Source of the DNA: Gulosibacter sediminis
GTDB lineage: Bacteria > Actinomycetota > Actinomycetes > Actinomycetales > Microbacteriaceae
Assembly (NCBI RefSeq): GCF_023370115.1
Contig: NZ_CP097160.1
Span: forward strand, 2,294,001 to 2,358,000
Reading direction: 5' to 3'
DNA: 64,000 bases
Both the position numbers and the translations under genes were made by a program. Shown here piece by piece: positions 55,528 to 63,320 of this stretch (position 1 is its first letter; each line of letters opens with the position of its first letter). Under the pieces are notes generated by a model. The model saw only the letters and a list, made by a program, of their open reading frames with translations. It ran no database searches and was not told where the DNA came from.

Positions 55528-56244
55528 ATGGCTGACGCCACCCGCACCCCCATGAGCCGAGGCAAGAAGATCACCCTCTGGGTCGCGAGCATCGTCGTGG
55601 TGGTGCTCATCGCCGCAGCGCTGCTCGCGCCCACGATGTATCGCGCCGTGTTCGGCGGCAGCAGCGACGTCGCCGAGCCCTCGATCTCGCAGACGACTTC
55701 GGCCTCGACCGCGAGTGGATCGGACGACGTTTCGGGCGAGTGGAGCGTCGACAGCGGCTATGCCGGCTATCGCGTCGACGAGGTACTGCAGGGCGACGAC
55801 GTCACGGTCGTCGGCCGCACCGAGGAGGTGTCGGGGTCGTTCACGATCGACGGCACCACCCTCACCGAGGGCACCATCGAGGTCGACGTCGCGTCGATAG
55901 CGACCGACAACTCGAACCGCGACGACTACTTCGTGAACGACGCGATGGAGGCGAGCACCTACCCCACCGCATCCTTCGAACTCGCCGAGGCGGCCGAGCT
56001 GCCCGACGACGTGACGAGCGGTGAAACCGTGTCGGTCGACGTCACCGGAACTCTCACGCTGCACGGCGTCGCACAGACCGTGACGGCGACGCTCGAGGTC
56101 GTCGTGAACGGCGACACGGCGCAGATCGTCGGCACGGTGCCACTCACCTTCGCCGACTATGGCGTGGATGCGCCGAGCCTCGGCTTCGTCGAGGTCGAGC
56201 CGGAGGGCCAGCTCGAGTTCAGCCTCGACGTCACCCAGTCGTAG
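55528..56244 (+). CDS. YceI family protein, membrane-anchored
   Basis: A 238-residue protein from ATG 55528 (AAGGAG 6 nt upstream). Cytoplasmic basic N-terminus, TM helix at about 15-40, a Ser/Thr-rich linker, then a YceI lipocalin-like barrel (GEWSVDSGYAGYRVDEVL, FTIDGTTLTEGTIEVDVASI, SNRDDYFVNDAMEASTYPTASF, LTLHGVAQTVTATL). YceI proteins bind isoprenoid-type lipids. Probably extracytoplasmic. Confidence 0.9.
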   Translation: MADATRTPMSRGKKITLWVASIVVVVLIAAALLAPTMYRAVFGGSSDVAEPSISQTTSASTASGSDDVSGEWSVDSGYAGYRVDEVLQGDDVTVVGRTEEVSGSFTIDGTTLTEGTIEVDVASIATDNSNRDDYFVNDAMEASTYPTASFELAEAAELPDDVTSGETVSVDVTGTLTLHGVAQTVTATLEVVVNGDTAQIVGTVPLTFADYGVDAPSLGFVEVEPEGQLEFSLDVTQS

Positions 56245-56262
56245 GTCCGTTTCACAAGCAGA

Positions 56263-56292
56263 GAGCCGCGATGTCATCAGACATCGCGGCTC
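56263..56292 (+). terminator. Terminator of the YceI gene
   Basis: GAGCCGCGATGT (56263-56274) pairs exactly with 56281-56292 around a 6-nt loop, followed by GTGTTTT. Confidence 0.8.
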
Positions 56293-56296
56293 GTGT

Positions 56297-56447
56297 TTTG
56301 CGGAGGATACGGGATTTGTAATCTGCGTAGCAGATTGATTGAGGTTGGCATCCCGTATCCGGAGCTTTGCGGAGGATGCGGGATTCGCAATCTGCATCGC
56401 AGATTGTTTGGGATGAGCACCCATATCCGGAGCTTTGCGGAGGATAG
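56297..56447. repeat. Two and a part copies of a 68-69 bp structured repeat
   Basis: Copy 1 begins at 56297, copy 2 at 56366, and a truncated copy 3 at 56434, each opening TTTGCGGAGGAT. In copy 1, GGATACGGGA (56304-56313) pairs with TCCCGTATCC (56351-56360), and inside it AATCTGC/GCAGATT around GTA. Copy 2 keeps the inner hairpin with loop ATC. The nested symmetric form is typical of small mobile intergenic repeats. No coding potential. Confidence 0.85.
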
Positions 56448-56461
56448 GGTGTCTAGGTTCA

Positions 56462-56610
56462 CGACATACGCGACAACCTGAACGCGACACCTGCAGCGCG
56501 ACATACGCGACACTCCGCACCCTAGCTTCACGCGGAAACCAGCTGAGTCGGGACATCAGCGACAGCTGCGTCGCGGCATCCGCGACACCTGAGTCGGGAC
56601 ATCTGCGACA
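56462..56610. repeat. Subterminal direct repeats of the IS481-type remnant
   Basis: CGACATACGCGACA occurs at 56462-56475 and 56499-56512 (period 37). TGAGTCGGGACATC(A/T)GCGACA occurs at 56544-56564 and 56590-56610 (period 46). They lie directly upstream of the truncated IS481 transposase, where transposase binding sites would be expected. Flanking TAGGGTG/CACCCTA at about 56446 and 56515 form an outer inverted pair. Confidence 0.65.
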
Positions 56611-56627
56611 TCCGGGACAGTGCTCTC

Positions 56628-56900
56628 ATGCACGCCCACAAACTCGCGGTCTACGCCATCGTCCACGGCACCATGACCGTCAGTGAAGCCGCCCGACACT
56701 ACGAGGTCAGCCGACAACACCTCCACCGCCTCCTCGCCCGCTACCACGCGGAAGGCCCCACCGGCCTCGACCCCAAACCCCGCACCCCAAACACGCATCC
56801 CCACGCCATCGCCGACGAGATCCGCGCCCGCATCATCGAGCTGCGCCACCACCTCACCAACCAAGGCCTCGACGCCGGCCCTGAATCGGCCCAGGTTTGA
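56628..56900 (+). pseudogene. IS481-type transposase, N-terminal fragment
   Basis: About 85 residues of an IS481-family transposase: HAHKLAVYAIVHGTMTVSEAARHYEVS helix-turn-helix, HRLLARYHAEGPTGLDPKPR, then PHAIADEIRARIIELRHHL. Homology ends at residue 85 (DAG) where the IS3 inverted repeat begins at 56882; the frame runs into a stop inside the IS. The DDE domain is absent in the rest of the window, so it is a remnant. Confidence 0.85.
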
Positions 56901-56935
56901 TGCCGCTGCTGTTTGAGTCCGAGAGGATGGACAGC

Positions 56936-57247
56936 ATGCCGAAGAAGATCGATCCCCAGATGCGCGCGAGGTGCGTGCGGCTCGTCAGGGAGCACCTCCA
57001 GGAGTACGCCACCTTGACCGCCGCCGTCACCGCAGTGGCACGGCAGGAAGGTGTCTCGCGCGAGTCCGTGCGGCGCTGGCTGGCGCAGGCCGAGGTCGAC
57101 GACGGGACCCGCCCCGGCATCACGACCGAGGAGTCTGCAGAGGTCAAGCGCCTGAAGGCCGAGAACAAGCAGCTGCGGGAGGACAATGAGATCCTGCGCC
57201 GCGCCTCGATTTTCTTCGCGGGGGAGCTCGACCCTCGCAACCGCTGA
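56936..57247 (+). CDS. IS3-family OrfA
   Basis: A 103-residue transposase subunit (ATG 56936, GAGAGG 9 nt upstream; ATG 56927 also possible). HTH KIDPQMRARCVRLVREHLQEY ... GVSRESVRRWLAQAEVD and a leucine-zipper-like coiled coil (VKRLKAENKQLREDNEILRRAS). The ATTTTC / GGGGGAG stretch near 57210-57224 is a candidate slippery site for the -1 frameshift giving OrfAB. Confidence 0.9.
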   Translation: MPKKIDPQMRARCVRLVREHLQEYATLTAAVTAVARQEGVSRESVRRWLAQAEVDDGTRPGITTEESAEVKRLKAENKQLREDNEILRRASIFFAGELDPRNR

Positions 57248-58224
57248 TCTGCGCGTTCATCGACGAGATGAGAGCCGAGGGTTATGCAGTCGAGCCGATC
57301 CTCCGCGTCCTGCGTCAGCAGGGCCTGACGATCGCTGCACGCACCTACCGGGCCTGGAAGAATCCGGCCAGCATCGCGGCCCGCACCGTCACAGACGCCC
57401 TGGTCGAGGACAAGATCCGCGACCTCGCCTGGACCATCAACCCCGCCACCGGACAGGTCCAGATGACGCCCGAGGGACTCTACGGACGTAGGAAGTGGGT
57501 CGCGCTGCCCCGCCGCCAGGAAGGCCTGGCCGGCACCTCCCGCGGGGCGGTGGACCGGGCGATGCGGACCCTCGGTCTTGAGGGTATCCGGCGAGTGAAG
57601 AAGGTCCGCACCACGATCCCCGGCCCGGACGGGAAACGGGCCGGTGACCTGCTGAATCGTGACTTCACCGCCCCTGCTCCGAACCGGGTCTGGGTCACCG
57701 ACTTCACCTACGTCCGCACCTGGGCGGGGTTCGTCTACGTCGCGTTCGTCGTCGACGTCTTCGCCCAGCGAATCGTGGGCTGGCACGCCTCCACCTCGAA
57801 GCAGACCGACCTGGTCATGACCCCGCTGCGCATCGCGCTGTGGCACCGCGAGAGGGAAGGAAACCCGGTCTCACCATGAAACTTGATCCATCACAGCGAC
57901 GCTGGGACTCAGTACACCGCCATTCGACTGACCGAGCATCTCGCCCTCGAGGGCATTGCCCCGTCGATCGGGACCGTCGGCGACGCCTTGGACAACGCGC
58001 TGATGGAGACGATCAACGGGATCTACAAGACCGAGTGCATCCGCACCACCGTCTTCCACGCCGGCCCCTACCGGACCCTCGCGGACGTCGAGTTCGCGAC
58101 CGCCGGCTGGGTCGACTGGTACAACAACCGCCGCGTCCACGGCTCCCTCGGGATGCTCACCCCGATAGAGTTCGAGACGCTGCACAACGAGGCCCTCACC
58201 CGGGAGCCCGAACCCGCAAAGTAG
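57244..58224 (+). pseudogene. IS3-family OrfB transposase with in-frame TGA
   Basis: DDE transposase in the frame shifted from OrfA, beginning (R)LICAFIDEMRAEGYAV at 57244. First catalytic Asp in RVWVTDFTYVRTW, second in HHSDAGTQYTAIRL, Glu in DALDNALMETINGIYKTE. The two Asp are separated by an in-frame TGA at 57877-57879 (NPVSP-stop-NLIHHSD), one codon longer than relatives, which read PxxPGLIHHSD. A TTG at 57883 could not rescue catalysis. The copy is probably inactive unless the stop is read through or is a sequencing error. Confidence 0.85.
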
Positions 58225-58248
58225 CGGCAGAGAACCTGGGCCGATTCA

Positions 58249-58563
58249 CTGCTTGGAGTAGGGGGCGGCGCGTTGGCGCGTTCATCCTTCGTAGCGATCG
58301 GCGTCGTGCTCGGCTACTTCCTGTTCGTCGAGTACGTCCTGAAGATGGTTCCCGGCGTCAATGCGGTCTACCCGTTCCTGCCGGGCGGCGCAACGGCATC
58401 GCTGACGAGTTTTGACTTCCTCACCGGCGCGATCGCGAGCCAGACAGCCCTGACGCCCGCGACGATGGTCTCACCTGTGGTCGGCGCTGCGACCCTCGTG
58501 GCATACACGGTCATCGCGGCGATTCTCGCCCTCTTCCTTCCCCTTCGGCGAGACCTGCGGTGA
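58249..58563 (+). pseudogene. ABC-2 type permease, C-terminal fragment
   Basis: The frame opens immediately after the IS right end with LLGVGGGALARSSFVAIGVVLGYFLF, then EYVLKMVPGVNAVYPFLPGG and a final TM helix (VGAATLVAYTVIAAILALFLPL). It looks like the last 100 residues of a bacterial ABC-2 membrane subunit (drug or lipid export). The N-terminal two-thirds and the ATPase gene are missing, removed by the IS event. A TTG at 58273 could start a 96-residue remnant. Confidence 0.7.
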
Positions 58564-58594
58564 CCGGACCCAGGGTCTCGCCGAAAGGGAGCCT

Positions 58595-59002
58595 CTATGG
58601 CTGCACGTACGCGCTCGCGTAGTCCTCACTGGGGGCCACGGGCTGGATGATGTCGAGCAGGACGCCGTCGGGGGCTGCAACGATGAAGTGCCGCTGCCCG
58701 AAGTCCTCGTCGCGAAGCGGTAGCACCACGTTCACCTCTGTTCTGCCGGCCAGCTGCTTGTGGACGGCATCGACGTCGCTAACTTCGAGGTTGACGATCA
58801 CTCCTCGGGGGAGCTCACGGTATCCGGCCGGCACCGTGGAGTGATCGTGAGCCAAGATCGCCAGCTCGAACGCGCCTAAGCGCAAGCTGACATACCAGTC
58901 GGATTCAAAGGTCGTCTCGAAACCGACGAGGTCGCGGTAGAAGGACGCCGCGGCGTCGACATCGCGAGACATGAGCACGGGATAGAGGCTGGTGACGGAC
59001 AT
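58595..59002 (-). CDS. VOC family (glyoxalase/bleomycin resistance-like) protein
   Basis: A 135-residue vicinal-oxygen-chelate protein: SLYPVLMSRDVDAAASFYRDLVGFE, then DWYVSLRLGAFELAILAHDHSTV, IVNLEVSDVDAVH and the C-terminal GQRHFIVAAPDGVLLDIIQPV. Both beta-alpha-beta halves are present. No fixed metal triad can be assigned. It is divergent from a TetR regulator across a 73-bp region holding an 11-bp inverted repeat, so it is likely the repressed target; probably a detoxification function. Confidence 0.88.
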   Translation of the reverse strand: MSVTSLYPVLMSRDVDAAASFYRDLVGFETTFESDWYVSLRLGAFELAILAHDHSTVPAGYRELPRGVIVNLEVSDVDAVHKQLAGRTEVNVVLPLRDEDFGQRHFIVAAPDGVLLDIIQPVAPSEDYASAYVQP

Positions 59003-59008
59003 CGCACT

Positions 59009-59066
59009 CCTTTACGTACGATATGAATGTAACGAAGCCAGCATACATGCACACTGTACGTAAAGG
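59009..59066. promoter_or_regulatory. Paired TTTACGTAC operators between VOC and TetR genes
   Basis: CCTTTACGTAC (59009-59019) is mirrored exactly by 59056-59066, spaced 36 bp; each contains the 6-bp palindrome TACGTA. The two sites sit next to the two divergent starts, a layout suited to a TetR dimer repressing both genes. Confidence 0.7.
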
Positions 59067-59075
59067 AAGAGGACC

Positions 59076-59654
59076 ATGCCCCGCGCATCCGCAGCCGACG
59101 CCGCCCAGACGGCACAACGCATCCTCGATTCGGCGAAGGGGCTCTTCTCAGCACGAGGCTTCAGTGAAGTCTCCGTCGATGACGTCGCCCGGGACGCCGG
59201 GGTCACGCGAGGAGCGGTCTACCACCACTACCGGAACAAGGTCGCACTGTTCGCCGAGGTCATCGCCCGCCTCCAAGCCGATGTCGCACGAGCCGTCGTC
59301 GCGGCAGCGGAGAATGCAGACCCACACCCTCTCGAACAGCTCAGGGCCGGGTCGCACGCGTTCCTCGATGCGATCACGAACGGGGCCGCCATGCGCATCC
59401 TGCTCATCGATGCACCAGCGGTGACCGGCTGGCAGGAGTGGCGCCGGCTCGACGCGGAGAATTCGGCGACGCATCTGCGAGAGGCACTACGTGAGGCAGG
59501 AGTTGCAGAAGAGATCCTCGATGCATCGACCGCGCAGCTCTCCGGAGCGATGAACGAGGCAGCCCTCTGGACGGCCCAACACGATGACACCGACCTGGCT
59601 CGCCGGCAGTCCCACAGGGTTCTCGACAGACTACTCACGGCCTACGTGTCGTAG
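59076..59654 (+). CDS. TetR family regulator
   Basis: A 192-residue repressor. HTH in LFSARGFSEVSVDDVARDAGVTRGAVYHHYRNKVALFAEV broken by turns; C-terminal ligand domain with MRILLIDAPAVTGWQEWR, a TetR_C pattern. AGGAAGAGG precedes ATG. Its 3' end overlaps the convergent MarR gene by 24 bp. Autoregulation through the 59009-59066 sites is likely. Confidence 0.9.
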   Translation: MPRASAADAAQTAQRILDSAKGLFSARGFSEVSVDDVARDAGVTRGAVYHHYRNKVALFAEVIARLQADVARAVVAAAENADPHPLEQLRAGSHAFLDAITNGAAMRILLIDAPAVTGWQEWRRLDAENSATHLREALREAGVAEEILDASTAQLSGAMNEAALWTAQHDDTDLARRQSHRVLDRLLTAYVS

Positions 59655-60125
59655 ACCCAACTCTGGGGCGTGGGCGAGCTTTCCAGAGATTCGCACGATG
59701 TCGAGGAGGTCGCGCGCGTCGAGCCGATCGGCGAAGCGACGGCGCACGGATTCCAGGTGCACGGCAGTCGCTCCGCGAAGGGCGTCGAGCCCGAGGGGGG
59801 CGAGCACGAGCAGACAGCCGCGGCCATCCGCCGGGTCGGGATCACGGCGAATCAGCTCTCGCGCTTCCATCCTGCCGGCATGACGCGAGAGCCTGCTCCG
59901 CGACCACCCCATCTTCTGCGCCTGGGCATGCAGTGTGCTCGTCATCTCCGGCGCTTCGACCAGAGTGCTGAGCACTTCGTAGTCGGGCTCCGAGAGGCCC
60001 GATGCCGCAAGGTCGTGCACCACACCGGCCCGCACGGCGATCATCATGCGACGGAACGCGCGCCAGGCGACTTCCTCATCCTCGCTCAACCAAGGCGCCG
60101 CCGACCCCATCCTTTTCGTTGACAT
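59631..60125 (-). CDS. MarR family regulator
   Basis: A 164-residue winged-helix regulator: LSEPDYEVLSTLVEAPEMTSTLHAQAQKMGWSRSRLSRHAGRM contains the recognition helix, and the wing is LIRRDPDPADGRGCLLVLAPLG with the family DxR. It is divergent from the reductase-GNAT fusion, and the two starts lie in a shared 52-bp inverted repeat. Confidence 0.9.
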   Translation of the reverse strand: MSTKRMGSAAPWLSEDEEVAWRAFRRMMIAVRAGVVHDLAASGLSEPDYEVLSTLVEAPEMTSTLHAQAQKMGWSRSRLSRHAGRMEARELIRRDPDPADGRGCLLVLAPLGLDALRGATAVHLESVRRRFADRLDARDLLDIVRISGKLAHAPELGLRHVGRE

Positions 60126-60166
60126 GTAATCATTGTACGATCTACACTCGCTTACATGTCAACGAA
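60115..60166. promoter_or_regulatory. 15-bp inverted repeat spanning two divergent start codons
   Basis: TTCGTTGACATGTAA (60115-60129) and its exact complement TTACATGTCAACGAA (60152-60166), 22-bp spacer. Each arm contains the start codon and codons 2-4 (MSTK) of the flanking gene. A MarR dimer bound here would block both initiation regions. Confidence 0.75.
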
Positions 60167-61214
60167 GTCTCCTAGAGTCGTGATCCTCACGTGCAGCACC
60201 CGGCCCGGAGCGATGGGCCCGGCGGTTGCAGACTGGCTCCTGCAAACCCTCATCCCCCGCGCAGACGCACTCGACATCGAGCTTCAGCATGTGTCGTTGC
60301 GCGATCTCGATCTCCCGTTCTTCGACGAGGAGGAGCATCCGGCGCTCGGCGCCTATCGAAACCCGCACACCACAGCGTGGAGCAAGATCGTCGACGAGGC
60401 CGATGGCTTCATCGCGGTCACGCCTGAATACAACTACGGCATGCCCGCAACGCTCAAGAACGCCCTCGACTACCTGAGCCGCGAATGGGCATGGAAGCCC
60501 ATGGGGTTCGTGAGCTACGGCAACACGTCGGCAGGCACCCGATCCGTGCAGCACGCGAAGCAGGTGATAACGACGCTTCGTCTCGTCCCCCTCGGTTCGA
60601 CCGTCGCCCTGCGCCTGAAAGACACGATCGACTCGACCGGGGTGCGTCCGAGCGCACAGCTGACCGCGTCGACGAACGGCTTGCTGGAGGAGCTGGTCAG
60701 ACTAGCTCACGCACTCAAGCCCATGCGGGAGGCTGCACGACCCGGTATCGAAGTCGGACCGTTGCCCGGTAGCTATACACGCCCATTGACTCCCGACGAC
60801 GCCCCGCATGTACTGGTTCTGCAGCGGTGCTGCTGGGTCGACGAAGCGTTGAGCAACGAAACGCTGGACCTCGCTCCGTTCACCGAGACCCTCGAAGACG
60901 TGCAGGCCTGGCTCACCGACTGGGAGAGCGTCGGACTCTGGCTCCACGGTCGTCTCATCGGAATGGTTCGCGCTCGACGCGCATCGCGAACAGGGCACAT
61001 CGGCAGACTCGCCGTCGTTCCCGATCTCTACGGGCGGGGAATCGGGCGCTGGCTCCTCCAGCACGCGACGCATGCTCTCGCCAGCTCCTGCGACCGTATA
61101 GAGCTCAGCACCGGATCGCGGAGCACGAAGAACGTCTATCTGTACACGAGCGAAGGATTCGTCCAGCACGCCGAGAACCCCGAAGGAACAGTCGAACTTG
61201 TCAAGCACTTTTGA
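60156..61214 (+). CDS. NADPH-dependent FMN reductase fused to GNAT acetyltransferase
   Basis: A 352-residue two-domain protein. Residues about 5-190 are an NADPH-dependent FMN reductase (flavodoxin fold): ILTCSTRPGAMGPAVADWLL, AVTPEYNYGMPATLKNALDYL, KPMGFVSYGNTSAGTRSVQH. Residues about 200-352 are a GNAT domain: YTRPLTPDDAPHVLVLQRCCW, GRLIGMVRAR, GRLAVVPDLYGRGIGRWLLQ (acetyl-CoA pyrophosphate loop) and the end ELSTGSRSTKNVYLYTSEGF. No stop or frame change separates the halves. Divergent from a MarR repressor. Suggests coupled reduction and acetylation of a quinone, nitro compound or aromatic amine; substrate unknown. Confidence 0.85.
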   Translation: MSTKSPRVVILTCSTRPGAMGPAVADWLLQTLIPRADALDIELQHVSLRDLDLPFFDEEEHPALGAYRNPHTTAWSKIVDEADGFIAVTPEYNYGMPATLKNALDYLSREWAWKPMGFVSYGNTSAGTRSVQHAKQVITTLRLVPLGSTVALRLKDTIDSTGVRPSAQLTASTNGLLEELVRLAHALKPMREAARPGIEVGPLPGSYTRPLTPDDAPHVLVLQRCCWVDEALSNETLDLAPFTETLEDVQAWLTDWESVGLWLHGRLIGMVRARRASRTGHIGRLAVVPDLYGRGIGRWLLQHATHALASSCDRIELSTGSRSTKNVYLYTSEGFVQHAENPEGTVELVKHF

Positions 61215-61257
61215 GGCGAAACCCGACGGGCTGGCACTCGACTTCCTGCCCATGCAC

Positions 61258-62148
61258 CTACTTGTCGTCGCCCGGTTGAGGAATCGGCAGGCTTTCGAGG
61301 AATGCTCTTGCCGCGGGGGCCGGATTGAAGCTGCTCCACGCGAGGTACTCGATACGGGTGGGGCCAGCGGTCACCGGGATCATTCGAAGACCGTTGCTGC
61401 CGACTGGAATGACAGCCGGTGAGAGCAAGGCGATCACGAGGCCCTGCCTGACCAGGTCGAGGATGAGGTCGGTGCTCATCGCTTCGAAGGCGACCTCGCG
61501 ATGGATGCCGGCGGCCTGGAACGCGAGGTCGGAGGGAAGCCGTCCGGGTGTTCCTTCGGGAAAGTCCACGAACACCTCATCAGCCAAGTCTTCCAACCGC
61601 AGTATGCGACGCCGAACCAGTGAATGCTCGGCGGAGACGACGACGATGAGCCGTTCCCTGGCAAGAACGCGCGCGTTCACGCCTTTCGGGGGTGCACTGT
61701 CGGGCAGCCCGAGCACTGCCACGTCCATACGGCCCTCGCTGATCGCGGTGACGAACTCATCGCTACCGCCGCCTCGGAGCTTGATCCGCACCGCAGGGTG
61801 GGCCCGATGGAACTGCCCGAGCGCAGCGGGTATATCGATGGCGGTCACCGTCGGAATCACACCGATGGTGAGACTGCCTCGAATCTGCCCGTCCGCCTCC
61901 GCCGCCTCGGAGACCGCCCGTTCAGCCGCATCGAGACTCTCTCGTGCTCGCGCCAGGAATGCCTCTCCGGCGGCGGTGATCTCAACCCTGCGGCTGGTGC
62001 GCGCGAACAACCTCACCCCGAGTTCGCGTTCGAGCGCCTTGATCTGGTGGCTCAGAGCGGACTGCACCACGAGACACCGCTCCGCCGCGCGAGTGAAACT
62101 GCGCTCCTCGGCCACCGCGACCACATACCGCATCTGCTGAAACTCCAC
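61258..62148 (-). CDS. LysR family regulator
   Basis: A 296-residue regulator. HTH FQQMRYVVAVAEERSFTRAAERC, QSALSHQIKALE, linker, then an effector domain with IRGSLTIGVIPTVTAIDIP. It is divergent from an EamA exporter gene, the usual LysR-target layout. Confidence 0.92.
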   Translation of the reverse strand: MEFQQMRYVVAVAEERSFTRAAERCLVVQSALSHQIKALERELGVRLFARTSRRVEITAAGEAFLARARESLDAAERAVSEAAEADGQIRGSLTIGVIPTVTAIDIPAALGQFHRAHPAVRIKLRGGGSDEFVTAISEGRMDVAVLGLPDSAPPKGVNARVLARERLIVVVSAEHSLVRRRILRLEDLADEVFVDFPEGTPGRLPSDLAFQAAGIHREVAFEAMSTDLILDLVRQGLVIALLSPAVIPVGSNGLRMIPVTAGPTRIEYLAWSSFNPAPAARAFLESLPIPQPGDDK

Positions 62149-62227
62149 ACGTCAATGATTCCTGCTCATCACTGATATGACAACAATGTCCTGGACTCAT
62201 CAGCACGTCGGACCCGACGATGTAACC

Positions 62228-63148
62228 ATGAGCATCACGACCTCACCCCGCACGCCTCCAAGCGCGCAGGCAAGATCGACGCGCCGAGTGGGTTGGACGA
62301 TACTGACTGCGCTGACCCCGATGGCCTGGGGCACCACCTACATCGTGACCACGCACCTGCTGCCCGAGGGGCATCCTCTTTTCGCCGCGATGATGCGCTC
62401 GCTTCCCGCAGGTCTGATCGCGCACCTGATCGCGAGGCAGTTGCCGCACGGTTCGTGGTGGTGGAAGAGCCTCGTGCTCGGCACCTTGAACATGGCCGCA
62501 TTCTTCCCGCTGCTCTTCCTCGCAGCCCAGCAGCTGCCAGGCGGAGTAGCAGCCACGCTGGGTGCGGCCCAGCCCATCGTGATCGCGCTCCTCGCCGTGG
62601 CGATCCTGCACGAGAAGCTCTCGCTCTGGCGAGTCACGTGGGGCATGCTCGGCATGATCGGCGTTGCGCTCGTCGTCCTCGGCCCGAACGCTGCGATGTC
62701 GCCTCTTGGTATCCTCGCGGGCTTGGGCGGCGCCGTGTCGATGGGCATCGGCGTGGTGCTGACGAAGAAGTGGGGGCGCCCCGATGGGGTATCCGCAGTC
62801 GGTCTGGCCGGGTGGCAACTCACCGCGGCCGGTCTTGTCCTGCTGTTGCCGACTCTGCTCATCGACGGTATTCCGCCCGGTATCGACGGCAAGGCTGTGC
62901 TGGGGTACGCCTGGTTGGGATTGATCGGGGCACTGCTGACCTACACCATCTGGTTCGCCGGCATCCGGCGTCTGCCTGTGACGGCGACCGCCCTGCTCGG
63001 CCTGCTCTCTCCGCTCGTAGCGGCGGTGCTCGGCGTCGCGATCGCAGGTGAAGGCCTGACTCCACTCCAACTTCTCGGCTTCGCCGCCGCACTCATCGCG
63101 ATGGTCGCCGGTCAACTTCCGCAACCGAGAAACAAAGACCACATCTGA
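62228..63148 (+). CDS. EamA/DMT family exporter
   Basis: A 306-residue, 10-TM drug/metabolite transporter with two EamA repeats (about 20-150, ALTPMAWGTTYIVTTHLLP, and 165-300, GLIGALLTYTIWFAGIRRL ... LLGLLSPLVAAVLGVAIAGE). Start ATG 62228 is taken; 62177 would add 17 residues. Neither has a strong ribosome site. Likely an efflux or amino acid exporter controlled by the LysR neighbour via the TGAT-N8-ATCA dyad at about 62156-62171. Confidence 0.88.
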   Translation: MSITTSPRTPPSAQARSTRRVGWTILTALTPMAWGTTYIVTTHLLPEGHPLFAAMMRSLPAGLIAHLIARQLPHGSWWWKSLVLGTLNMAAFFPLLFLAAQQLPGGVAATLGAAQPIVIALLAVAILHEKLSLWRVTWGMLGMIGVALVVLGPNAAMSPLGILAGLGGAVSMGIGVVLTKKWGRPDGVSAVGLAGWQLTAAGLVLLLPTLLIDGIPPGIDGKAVLGYAWLGLIGALLTYTIWFAGIRRLPVTATALLGLLSPLVAAVLGVAIAGEGLTPLQLLGFAAALIAMVAGQLPQPRNKDHI

Positions 63149-63320
63149 TCATTAGAGCCGCTGCATTCGGCGCGATCGGCATGGTCAGGAGCCTCCAACA
63201 AACTCAGGGCGCTTCACACCTCGACCTGAGATTCCACGAGCGCTGCTGCATCGTCAAGCGTTGAGCGACGGGTACGAGCTGTCGGCGCTGCGTCGCCTTC
63301 GTTCGATTCAGGGACAGTGC
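63149..63320. other. Intergenic, nothing recognised
   Basis: About 170 bp between the EamA gene and the higA stop; no open frame with family resemblance, no clear hairpin. Confidence 0.5.

Larger units (their letters stand above)
56882..58248 (+). mobile_element. IS3-family insertion sequence, 1367 bp
   Basis: 25-bp terminal inverted repeats: left 56882-56906 and right 58224-58248, starting TGAATCGGCCCAGGTT and ending CCGC with a 5-bp mismatch block (TGATG against CTCTG). Two overlapping frames, orfA and orfB, fit the IS3 plan. No 3-4 bp target duplication is visible (CCC left, CTG right), and the left and right flanks belong to different genes, so a deletion or recombination followed insertion. 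Confidence 0.9.

Noticed and set aside
57877-57879. Selenocysteine readthrough of the TGA in OrfB
   Set aside because: No SECIS-like hairpin was seen, relatives have no Cys at this place and the local alignment carries an extra codon; inactivation is simpler.
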